From Pochonia chlamydosporia 170 (Eukaryota > Ascomycota > Sordariomycetes > Hypocreales > Clavicipitaceae): a stretch of DNA of 64,000 nucleotides. The notes below the pieces were generated by a model. That model saw only the letters and a program-made list of their open reading frames with translations, was not told where the DNA came from and made no database searches. Each line of letters begins with the position of its first letter. Position 1 is the first letter of the stretch. Positions 45,527-55,917 of the stretch are shown here, one piece after another. The position numbers and the translations under genes are program-made. The stretch is from positions 1,674,001-1,738,000 of the forward strand of contig NC_035794.1 in NCBI RefSeq assembly GCF_001653235.2, in the 5' to 3' direction.

Positions 45527-47109
45527 CTAGATTCCCTCTTGGAATCGGGATCCAGAAGCCCTTGGACTTTCTCGTGATCCCAGAGTCCGTGTTGATAAAT
45601 TGTTAGGTGTAGCAGGCGGATCGGCGAATGGGTTCTCGGTAATGGCTACTCGTGCAGGACCAGACCGGATGATAGGAACTCCGCTGATGGGTCGCATAGG
45701 GGCACCGAGAGCCAATTGTCCTCCACCGGCCGTTGAAGGTTCAAAGGCCTGCGAGCCTCGATAATAATCAGAGCTTCCGCTCGTGGCACTCCCTCGGGGG
45801 TCGGAATATCCATCACCCCCGTTGTGTAGCACTGATGGAAGCTTTCTGCCCGAAACACGATAGAACCCCCGCTCTCCACCTTCGGCAGCGTTCGATGTTG
45901 GCGGAGCTCGTTTGCCTGTCAAACTGGCGAGAGCTGCGGCAACGGTGCCCGAAGCTGCTGACCTTTCAGTCATGGATCCTCCCGAGCCGCTGCCGTCTCC
46001 GAGCGCCCGTGACCCTGCTGCTCCTGATGTGTTGTCCAGCACGAGACGATCAGCATTTCTCTTTTTATATCGTCGCAGAAAGAGCATGAGCAGAAGGCCA
46101 ATGACTGCCACACCGGCTACGGCACCAACCACGCCGCCGATGACCTGCTTTTGTTGAGGCGTGAGGTTTACGCCGCCGCCTGAGCTGGTATCCGACTGAG
46201 TCGCAGTTGGTAGACCGCCGCCAACAGTCAGCGTACCGTAGCCATTGCCAGGGGAGATTGTCGTTGTTGTGGGAGAAACGGTCCAGTGAGTGGAATGAGT
46301 TGATCTCGACTTGGTTTTCGCCTTCGAGGTTGTGGGTAAATCGGTTGTTGAGATGGGTACGGGAGCAGAGTAGAGCTTGTAGATCGATGAGTTATTGTTA
46401 TGTGCAACGAATGACGAGTTACTGTGTATAGCGGCTGTGGACAGTGCCATGTTAGAAAACTCCCGATCTAAGAACGTGACATGCGGCAATGCGACAAATA
46501 TCAAGGGAACTTACAGTTTGTTGAATTTCGAATGTCGCCTACACTAGGGTAGGCGGGTTTCGCAGTCGCAGATGTAGGTACAGACGTGAGCTTTGGGCCG
46601 AGCGATGTCGAGATAATGGAACCAGGAGAGGACGAGACATGCCCTATCCCACCTGGGGTAGACCCAGGATGGGCTGCCGTGAGTTGCGCACCGACGGAAA
46701 TGGCGACGGTTTTGCCAGACTTGGGGTCGACAACGACGGTGTTTGGCGGACCGTAGACCGTCTTGGTCTCAAAGGCCTTACCCCATGGGTCAACGTACTG
46801 AACGAGAGAAATGGTCTGAACGACCTGGGTAACGAGTGAATTGGGACCGCTGCCTATGGCATTGACGACGACTTTTTCTGATATGGCACTCGGATCGCGT
46901 TTGTCGAGTTCGCTTTCGGAAGAATCCAGTTCGACGTTGGCGGCGTGCTCGTCGTCGTGGCCGTTACCGCTGTCGCCAAGAGCTTGTTGCTTGGCGTCAT
47001 GCGCATGGAGCGGATTGTGCCGAAATCGATGAAAGAATGAATGAGAATGAGAACGAGAATGAGAGTCGCGGGCCTGAAAGAGTGAAGACCGGCGTGGTGG
47101 TTTAGTCAT
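45527..47109 (-). CDS. Single-pass membrane protein, Mid2-like in layout, function unknown
   Basis: Two exons (47109-46515, 46434-45527; intron with GTAAGT donor) give 500 residues. The N-terminus is His/Ser/Arg-rich (SHSRSHSHSFFHRFRH), not hydrophobic, so no signal peptide is visible. An LDKR dibasic site lies near residue 90. A Ser/Thr-rich stretch up to about residue 290 looks suited to O-mannosylation. One membrane segment (VIGGVVGAVAGVAVIGLLLMLFL, about 296-318) is followed by a basic stop-transfer RRYKKR and a 175-residue Ser/Gly-rich cytoplasmic tail. This order resembles fungal wall-stress sensors and similar surface proteins, but no family-specific motif identifies it. The missing signal peptide could mean that the true start is elsewhere or that the membrane segment is itself the insertion signal. 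Confidence 0.85.
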
Positions 47110-48640
47110 TGCGGCAGCAATGATTTGCGTCGGTGGGCTGTGCTATAGCCCAACGACGAATGTCGTATTCCAGTTGCGGTGGGGAAGCTCTTGGCTAACG
47201 AGGATCTGACGACGGTTTGCCCAAGTGGATGGTGAAGCGAACAAACGAACGGGGCGGTTTCTAGCTGTGCACCAGCAGGCTACGTCGTCATGATTGCCAC
47301 TGAATATGTCGATCGATCGGGGAAAATAACACTATCACAGCTCGTGATGAACGAAAAGAAGGCAGGAAAATCGACTGTTGGCCTTCCCCTGAGCTGCTGG
47401 GCACTATTTTGTTGTTGTTCGTCGTCCGTCCCGTCCAAATAAGACGCAGATAATCCGGCACACGCAGAGAAAAAATGGTCGTAGAGAATATGAAAAAGAG
47501 CGACTGGCAGCACCGTAGGCCGCTAAACGATATCGAGGGCTGAACGAATGGAAGGAGTAGATAACAATGCTCGAATTGCCGTCCAACTCAAGACAAAATC
47601 ATCAGCGACGCCCAAAGGCTGACGGGAGAGCAAATGGGCATCGCGAGGCGATGGGGTATCTACAGCGGCCTGAAGGAAGAGAAAAGGAAGGAAAAGAAAC
47701 GAGTCGAAAGAGACGCTCAAGAGAGGAACTCGCGTCAAGGTCGAACCAAACACACCAGCATGGGCACAGAGAAAGCAAATGAAAGAGAGCCACACGAGCA
47801 AGCCAGACAAACAGATCCTGGCCCAAATCTTGAATTGGCTCAGTGCGGTCCCTGTGCAAATGCAAAAAAAAGATGGAAGACACCAGGAACTTACAGCCAC
47901 ACGCAAGGCATGGGCCGGATCTTTGGCCGTATTCAGAGTCGATGGCACCCGATGGCTCTTCGATGGCACGAATGATAATTTCGCTTGCAGGTGGGGTTTG
48001 GAGCACTAATCTGGCCGGGCCGGGATGCCACGGCCAATCAGGGCGGCGGTTGGTCGGATTTTGCCAGGGGTCATGGTGAGGAAGGTGCGAAACAAAGCCC
48101 AAATGTTGGCTGCAGAACCCGGCCTTGAACGACACGACATGGTTTTAGTGCAGGTTTGTTGTTCATGTTGTGCATCTCCTCGTTTTTTTGGCAGCTGTGG
48201 TCGCTGCACTACTGTCTGGTATTTCACAGACTAACTAAATTACTAGCCAGGGCGGTTCCCTGAGCGTTATGCTCACCGAAGGGTCTATTGGCGCCTGCCT
48301 GGCATGGGCGACCCAGGCCAAGAGAAGTCGGTCGAGTCTGGTGGAGTCTGGTCTGGTCAAGTTGGAAGGAAAGCTGCGCTGCCAGCATCAACACGAGGTG
48401 GGACTTTGACTTGAGACCTGTGACTCCGAAAAGACCTGAGACTTTGAGATCTGGAACACGAACATGGACTGCGTAATGGTACTGGAGTTGGCATCATCCC
48501 TGGCCAAACAGATTTCAAGGCCGGAATTAGCTGGGTGACTGGCATTCCACTCGTGGTCCCCATGTCGCCGGTGTCAATTCTGGGCCTGTGCAAATTAAAA
48601 GGCTCGCGGCCAAACAAAGGAGACCCTCACAACCTCTATG

Positions 48641-48649
48641 TACGGAGTA
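48641..48649 (+). repeat. TACGGAGTA motif copy
   Basis: Exact match in ATGTACGGAGTATG, very similar to the flanks of the copy at 15735 (ATGTACGGAGTATC). Confidence 0.7.
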
Positions 48650-49050
48650 TGTTTAGAAATATTGACACGGTCGCCCAATGAAACAACCTGGACATAAGTG
48701 ATGGTCCGGCCGTATTGTGTCCGCGGTTCGTGGATCAGAACATCCTGGTTGTAAATCCACTGTTGGCCGAAGCAGCTGCATGTTGTGTTCAGGACGTATG
48801 AACGATTCGCCTCGGTAGCGATGGCAGGGCATTATTCCGCTGCATGGCTGAGATCTCTGGTAACTTGATGTCTGTTGTTGGTTGCGGTTATCACGCACAA
48901 GTTGTCTAAAATTGGAAGATTTGTTAGCTAACTTGGTGCAATTGATTCGATTCCATCCAGGCAGGCAGGCTTGTCACAAATACCCCAACTTGTCTCTACA
49001 ATGTGCGTTCTAATTCTTATGTGGGATGAGGATATCAACTGATCCTTCGC

Positions 49051-49072
49051 TACCTACCTAGGTCGGTACCTG
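49051..49072. repeat. CCTAGG-type palindromic repeat cluster
   Basis: Reads TACCTACCTAGGTCGGTACC, a run of TACC / GGTA elements around the CCTAGG palindrome. A closely similar cluster lies at 58775-58801. Confidence 0.6.
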
Positions 49073-49854
49073 GCCAGGGAAAGTTGTCAAAAGAAATACT
49101 CTTGGTCATCGGCCAACAGGACGACAGCCCAGTACCCCGTCTGTGCAAGCAAATCCTTTCATCGCAATACACATCCGATGGTACGAAGGTCGTTTGGCTG
49201 ACTGACGACGACCTTTGCCTCCTGGCGTGGTTATCGCATTCTTGACGCTCGAACAGACTGACTCTGCTATCAAAACTATCGCGCCTTTGTTCTAGAGTTG
49301 CTGACTCGCCTTCTATTAATAGTGGCTCAAGCACCTAGGCGTATATGTACGTACTTCACGTGGTCCAAAGTTCCGCTTCTTCCTCAAACACTTGAGTGGT
49401 CGGTGCCTGGCTACACCCTCAAGACCGTCCATATGTCCATCAACGGACCATTCACGGCAGATCTGTTGGTTCCACCATTTGGAGACAGGAATTGGGTGAA
49501 TGTGGGGCTCCACGCAATCCTGTTGGGCTTGGCTTTCGAGACATCTGGAACCTCATCAACTTGGCCCAATTTGAGCAGACTGGTGACCTCCTGGGATAGA
49601 CATGGCGACAATTCATTTATAGCTCGGGATCAAACAGCATATTGTACCGACTACGGTTTAACTAATAAAGTCAAGTCCTCCCTCTTTGTTTGCGGCCAAT
49701 ATAGCCACCTCATTTTTCAGCGCCTCATTTCGCAGGACAGTCCTCCATCGTTTCGAGGACGTGAGCTCTCCAACCGTGCATACCCAGTTTCAGCATTCCA
49801 TCACGCAGTTCTAGCCATCACGAAACAACAAACAATACACGGCATGGACCATCA

Positions 49855-52046
49855 ATGAGCAGCACCATGCCCTCACCTCCGCCACTCCCTCCTCGATCCC
49901 CATCCTATCTCTCGCCATACTCTCACGCCAACACACTCCTCCACACCTCTGATCCCCGCATTTCATCAACACAGTCTCTCGTCCCATCTGAGACATCTCT
50001 CACGAAACGCAAGCTCCTCATAATCTATATTCATGGATTCTACGGCAACGATCAGTCGTTTAAATCTTTCCCTGCGCACGTTCATGCGCTGTTGAAAGAA
50101 TTACTATTTGACACGCACGTAATTCACTCCAAGATATATCCCAGGTACAAGACCTACAAGGCTATTGAGGTGGCGAGAGATAATTTTAGTGCCTGGCTGG
50201 AACCGCATGAAGGAGACGGGACCGATGTCGTTCTCGTTGGACATTCGATGGGGGGGTTGTTGGCCGCAGATGTCATTATGATGGTGAGTTTTCTGTTGCC
50301 GTGTTAAAGTTGGCATATATCCTATGCAGTTCTTCATTGGGAAAGACTGGCTTGCTTTCTTCCCGCTTTCCATCTTTTTCTCTACTTGCACTTTACAATA
50401 TCGAACTGCAGAGATGCTGTCAACTCGTGCTCAAGAGAGGCAATGAGACCATTTGCTAACTAGTCTAGCCAAATACACGTCCATACAAGCAACAAAAGTT
50501 CAAGCATAGAATCTTGGGCACGATTGCCTTGGACTCGCCGTTCCTGGGACTGCACCCTGGCATTGTGGTCTCAGGAATTGCTAGTCTATTCCAACCGTCG
50601 CCGAAACTAGAAGACCAACCTCAATCCGAGACTCACAGCCTTGGACGCCCTCCTGGATCTGATGCATCCTCTTCATTCTATGCACAATCATCTATTGACT
50701 CAGAAATTGATTTGGCGGACGTCGAAACTTACACACGCCCACAAAGACAACCCAATGATCCCCATTTTGATCCCCCATATCCCAACGACGCCCCGTTTAG
50801 AGAGAAATCATTTGTGAAACGCCTCATCAATTTTACGACCAAGCATAAACGCGAGGGGCTTTTTAACGCCGTCGGAAAACACATCCTATCACATCTAGAG
50901 TTTGGGGGTTGTTTAGCAGACTATCGTGGTTTGAATTTGCGATATAATAGGCTCCGTGCGCTGGAGGATGTGGATGAGATCAAGGCCATGGTGGAGGGTC
51001 ATCCGGCTGGCGCGTATGCAAGGGTTCGGTTTGTGAATTACTATACGTTGTCTCCTGGTCGGCCGAAAGCAGCCAAGGCAGAGGACGTTGCGACCCAGGG
51101 GACTGAAGCCACGAGTGACTGGGCAGAACTGCAACTTGCAGAGTTGGATATTCAGGATACGCATGCTGAGCCCAGTGTTGCTGATACTGAGATATCAGAT
51201 ACGCCAGAGAAACGGGTTGACGAGTCCATTGAGTTTGAAGAAGAGAACCCCGCCCCTCAAACGACTGACGGGCCAGGGGTCAATTCCTCACCAGATTCAC
51301 AAGACCAGCCTGAAGGTGAACTCTCACCACTCAACACCCCCAACTTATCTACAGATGAACATGATACTCGCCCCATATCAATGCAGGACATAGAACCCAT
51401 TCCTCTTACGGAATCCGAGACGCTAGAATCCCAAAGTCAAGATGCGACAGTTACAGACGACCTCGATCTCCCACCGATCCCGGATCTTCCACGCAAGCCT
51501 ACCCTCCCAGATCTAGACGCTACGTTGGATAAAGACGCAAAACACCAGGCCGAGAAAGAAACAAGACGTATTGAAAAAGCCTACACACAAGCTGTCAAAG
51601 ACCGCGCCAAAGCTATCCAGGAAAGAGAGAAGTTACTTGAAAAGAGACGCAAAAGGGCTGCCAAAGATGCAGAGAAACAGGCTAAAGAAGCTGAGAGGCT
51701 ACGACTGAAGCAGGTGAAAGAAGATGAAAAAAGGCGAATTCGAGAAGAGGACAGGCCCAGCGAAAGCGTATCTTCCGAAGTGACGCAGCCGAACCAGGAT
51801 GGATCCGAGGAGGGCAAAAAGCCGAAGAAGTTGAAGAAATTCTGCACTCTGCCGAGTAAACGAGAAGGGGCAAGAGACCCAACGTGGGTGGATGTATATA
51901 TGGACGGAATGGACGAAGTTGGTGCGCATTGTGGTTTATTCTTCTCGGGGCCGCATTATGATAAATTGGTTGGGGATGTGGGGAGTCGGATTGCACAGTG
52001 GGTTGAGGATGATCTGACCAAGAGGGCTATATTGGAGGTTGACTGA
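49855..52046 (+). CDS. DUF676-type alpha/beta hydrolase with long charged extension
   Basis: Two exons (49855-50283, 50469-52046) give 668 residues. After a Pro/Ser-rich start, the hydrolase domain shows LLIIYIHGFYGN (residues 54-65) and the nucleophile elbow VVLVGHSMGGLLAADVI (Ser131). The intron falls just after it. The domain resumes with RILGTIALDSPFLGLHPGIV. A region of about 330 residues is then inserted, acidic and later strongly Lys/Glu/Arg-rich (about 345-450), predicted coiled coil. The conserved end WVDVYMDGMDEVGAHCGLFF...HYDKLVGDVG probably carries the last catalytic residue (His). DUF676 proteins are putative lipases or esterases related to PGAP1; the substrate is unknown. The layout, with a coiled coil between domain halves, is shared by fungal homologs from memory. 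It is divergent from the membrane protein gene. Confidence 0.88.
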
Positions 52047-52298
52047 TGGATATTGATTGGAATTTGGAAGCGTATACATAACACTGCTGGCGTGACGTAC
52101 ACGGCTCATGCTGGATATAATGACATCTCGTACTGATGAATCGAAATACCCCGCCCGTTCATCAAGGTTTCACATAATCATTACTATTATCACTGAGTCT
52201 TGCAGCATCCAACTGTGTTAACAAGGCAGCATTTGTATATCACTGTCTACATGGTATCTATCATTCAAAAATAAAATCACTCGCTGAGCTGTGCGTTA

Positions 52299-54836
52299 CT
52301 AATACAAATCAAGTTCTCGTAACTGGACCACCAGGTCCTTTTTCTCGCCCTCATCCACGTCTATCCCTTTCAAAACTCCGTCATTATCACCATCCCCCGC
52401 AAAAGATTCACACTCAATAGCCACGGCGCCGAGCCGTACCCACGGTCCTTCTTCTTCCCAAGCAGTCCTCGCACATATCAATGCCGTAGCTGCACAATCG
52501 TCCTCCTTCCAACGCCGTCCCGAAACAAGAACTCCCAAACATTTGAACTCCCGCTTCGGATCCATCCCTTTTTGCTCCGATGTCAACGACGCAGAAACCA
52601 TTGCCTCCACGAGCGCCCTATTACCCCTCGACAGAGCCACGTCCTTCAACTTCGCCAGCCGTGTGTCCGGATCAACGGTAAAGCTGAGGTCGAAGCAAAA
52701 CGTCTCCAATCGCAGAAACGTAATAGCGTCATCTTTGCGGGCTATAGCGTCCCCGTCAATCTCCCAGGACAAAACCATGCCGTCCTTGAACCCGACAGAG
52801 ATCTCCATCCGAGGGGCAGCAGAAACACCATCTAGAATGGGGGACGTGTTGCCGACGAGATTAAAGGAGAATCTGTTATCCACCGGCGTAAGCCCTTCTC
52901 GAAGGTTCCAAGCCAGCCACGTCCATGAAGGGAAGGAATTCGTTCTGTAACATGAGGGCTCGGTTGGTGTTTCGAATGACCCCGTCCAATCACAGATCCA
53001 CCCTAAGCTGGTGGCCAGACGATCAGTTTCGCTGACAACCCTACTCGTTACGAAATCGTCGGGATGAAACAGTGGCAGGCCGAGGAAATGTTTCACCGCG
53101 AGGCCGTCCATGCGCGCGTATTCTCCGAGCAGTGCCTTGAAGGCATCGAGCCGTTCCTCGTTATTAGTCAGATCGCGACACATGTAAGCTTTGATGAGGT
53201 CCTTGAACTGGCCGGACTGCTTGGGACAGCCGTCACCGATGGGGAATATGCGGCCGAGGGTGACGGATGGCGCGAGACGAAGCGGGAGGGAGATGGACTC
53301 GTGGCAGTGGAGTGTGCGGCACTGGAAGTATATCTGGGACGGGGTAAAGATTAGTCGGCGGCGCGAGAGGAGGCCTTCTTGGAATGTCCATGCGCGGGAG
53401 GCCCATTTTGAGGATGCGACTTCGAGATCTGGGCGGATGAGTGAGGTTGTGTAGAGGCCGGTTTTGGTCTTCAAGGAGAGTTGGTCTTCGCGTGGGGTGC
53501 TGAGGCCTGGGATGCCGGTGAGGGTGGTGTCTTCTGCGGCGATGATGAGAGTTAGTGATGAGCGAGAGTATATCTCGCCCATGAGATCGATTTGCTTTCT
53601 GCGTTCCAGCGGGGAGACTTGTAGGCAGAAGCGGTCGATCCATAGATATTGGAAGCCGAGGGTGGTGGTGAAGGCGATGGCGTCGGCGAACAACGACGGC
53701 ACACTTTCTGGCAAGTGTCCATCCGAGTCAAGTAATAATGCAGAGTGGTCGAACGGCATATCAGGCGATGAATCTAGCCCCGTCTGCGACCAGACGTAGC
53801 TCAATGTGAGATATTCCATCTTCCCCAAGCCACGATGCTCAACTTCGTCTGCTGCAACGACACGCATCTCATTGCAATCAATCAACCGCAAACCTTCGAC
53901 AGCCTTCACTGGCGCCGTACATCCAGCTCCTACATGATTCGTACTGCAATAATCCAACCATGCCCTCGGCAGCGCGGGATTGATCATCGGCGACACCAAT
54001 CGTCCCCGTATCCTCGCCTTCTCCCCATCCCCAGCCAAGTACGTTGCCATGCCGTCATCTTCGCCCTCCTCCGCCTTGAGCAAATATCCCCACGGCAAGC
54101 TCTTCTTCTTGGTCATGACCTCCATCAACACCGAACCCGCAAGCTCATGCCTCTCCCCAACGCCATCCAACCGCTCAAACGCCTGCCGAATGCGCAAATA
54201 CGGATGAAACTTGGCCGTGCCATCGCCCACAGCCGGAATAGGCCCAATCATGGCTCTAAAGAAGACGCAAAAGGGACACTGCGGCGCACCAGGCGGCGTC
54301 TGACCCTTCATCCCTGGGACGTCTGCATCCGCCGGCGGTGATGGCGGCAAACTAGGCGGCGGAACAAGAACATGCGAAAGCGGCACCCACGGCCTCGGCT
54401 GCCCTTGTTTCCAGTCCAGCAGCTGTGGGAAGTCAATGGCCACGCATCGCGGGCACGTCTTTGTGAGAAACTGTTTCCGCGCGCTCTGCTCGGAGGCGTC
54501 GCTTATTCCCGACGACGCATCATCCCGGACATTGATGTGTATGTGAATGTGGCTGTTGCTTGCATTTGCATCAAGAGACCCATCCGCCACGATGCACCCG
54601 CCGCTTACACCGTTCCTCAACTCGCGATGTGTCCTCCCCAACGCAACTTTGCTGCCTGTGCCTCGTCGCGAACTAGACGGTAGCTGGTGAAATCCCGTGG
54701 CCGGAGGTCCAGATCCAGATCCAGATCCCGAAGCACCAGCAGCAGTAGGCGTGCCTGCGCGCCGTCGATGCCGCTCCGAGTCCGAATCTGCATCGTCCGG
54801 CCGTCGCCGAGACAGTATCCGCGAAAGCTTCTTCAT
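52299..54836 (-). CDS. HET-domain protein
   Basis: Single exon, 845 residues. The N-terminal 110 residues are Ser/Gly/Arg-rich and disordered. Two CxxC pairs follow, CPRC (128-131) and CPFC (187-190), which could bind a metal. The heterokaryon incompatibility domain begins near residue 341 with YLTLSYVWS, then the conserved FQYLWIDRFCLQ, DLMGEIYSRSSLTLIIA and RAWTFQEGLLSRRRLIFT, ending near 505. The remaining 340 residues have no obvious repeats (no WD, ankyrin or TPR seen). HET proteins can trigger cell death when unlike strains fuse; many others have unknown roles. It lies head to tail with the acyl-CoA-synthetase-like gene. Confidence 0.93.
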   Translation of the reverse strand: MKKLSRILSRRRPDDADSDSERHRRRAGTPTAAGASGSGSGSGPPATGFHQLPSSSRRGTGSKVALGRTHRELRNGVSGGCIVADGSLDANASNSHIHIHINVRDDASSGISDASEQSARKQFLTKTCPRCVAIDFPQLLDWKQGQPRPWVPLSHVLVPPPSLPPSPPADADVPGMKGQTPPGAPQCPFCVFFRAMIGPIPAVGDGTAKFHPYLRIRQAFERLDGVGERHELAGSVLMEVMTKKKSLPWGYLLKAEEGEDDGMATYLAGDGEKARIRGRLVSPMINPALPRAWLDYCSTNHVGAGCTAPVKAVEGLRLIDCNEMRVVAADEVEHRGLGKMEYLTLSYVWSQTGLDSSPDMPFDHSALLLDSDGHLPESVPSLFADAIAFTTTLGFQYLWIDRFCLQVSPLERRKQIDLMGEIYSRSSLTLIIAAEDTTLTGIPGLSTPREDQLSLKTKTGLYTTSLIRPDLEVASSKWASRAWTFQEGLLSRRRLIFTPSQIYFQCRTLHCHESISLPLRLAPSVTLGRIFPIGDGCPKQSGQFKDLIKAYMCRDLTNNEERLDAFKALLGEYARMDGLAVKHFLGLPLFHPDDFVTSRVVSETDRLATSLGWICDWTGSFETPTEPSCYRTNSFPSWTWLAWNLREGLTPVDNRFSFNLVGNTSPILDGVSAAPRMEISVGFKDGMVLSWEIDGDAIARKDDAITFLRLETFCFDLSFTVDPDTRLAKLKDVALSRGNRALVEAMVSASLTSEQKGMDPKREFKCLGVLVSGRRWKEDDCAATALICARTAWEEEGPWVRLGAVAIECESFAGDGDNDGVLKGIDVDEGEKKDLVVQLRELDLY

Positions 54837-55917
54837 CGCCTTGCCACGGGGGGCTGTACTTTCTTTTTTGCTGCTTTGGACTTGTCAACGGGACTTAGCC
54901 CATGGCGTCACATTTCTCCCCGGCTTCTGCATGTACAAGGGGTGGAACCGGTTATTCCTTCGCAAAAAACAAAAAAAGGAGGGGAAAAGAAGAAATGAGC
55001 TGAGAAAGGAAGAAAAAAAATAGCAAGACACTTTGGAAATAACCCCCCAAACTTTCGGATATTATGGAGTCGTGTGGCGATCAATAAATTGTAACCGACG
55101 CCGCAAGCCCGTCAGTCTGCGCCCACTCATTCAGCCCAGCATTTTTTTCGCTTTCCATCAATTGGCGGCGGCTCCAATGACTTGTCAATGGCTGGTAATC
55201 TGGGTTTGCAGGCATTAGTTATTGTCATGCCCATTTAATCGGGGCAAAGCAAAGGCTGCTTGGTCTCCGAATGGGCCATTTCACCCGATTTGAATGGGGC
55301 CCTGGACAAAGTCTCAAGCTGAGCATTGTGTCCGCCAGCGCTAAAATTACATCCAGGAAAAAAAAGGGGTCCAGGTTCTTGTCGGGAATGGTCGTTCAAG
55401 GCACCAGACCAGATGAGATGGAAGACGCCAGAGCAGACGGATGAAGAACCAGCCGTTGGGCGTTTTTGGCGCTTGGGGGCTTGCAAAGTATCCCTGTCGG
55501 AATCTTCACCACCTTGCGCCGCTGTCCTTCCCCTTTCCCAAGGATGAACTAGGCTTGGTTTGTGTTGTCTTGGATGATTTACAGGACGCCATAGGGTTTT
55601 GATGGGGAAGTTGGGATTCTTTTGGCCCCGTCGCTACGTCCGGAGGGCACCACCCGTCGCAGAGGCCATGACATTTTCGCAGACACATGTGGCAGGGTTG
55701 TGTATTCAGGCATTGTGGTTCATGCAGACGGGGGTTTTGACAAGGTTGGCAAGGTAGGACAAAGTCACTGACAGATGGTAATTTCGCTGCCGCAAGACAG
55801 CTCCGCACATGGCAAATCATGGGTCAGTGTCAATACATCGTTGAAAGGGGAAATGAGAGGTTTAATTTGTTTTTGTAGTTGAAGCTAATTCGCCATCATG
55901 AACCGGGTACAGCATTT
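54837..55917. other. 1.1-kb intergenic region
   Basis: Promoter and leader of the HET gene, then the 3' flank of the next gene upstream. A-rich runs lie near 54964-55021. The short ORFs have no recognisable features. Confidence 0.55.

Larger units (their letters stand above)
47110..49854. other. 2.7-kb divergent intergenic region
   Basis: It lies between the membrane protein and hydrolase start codons. No credible gene. It holds one TACGGAGTA copy (48641) and a CCTAGG-type palindrome cluster near 49051-49072. Confidence 0.5.
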
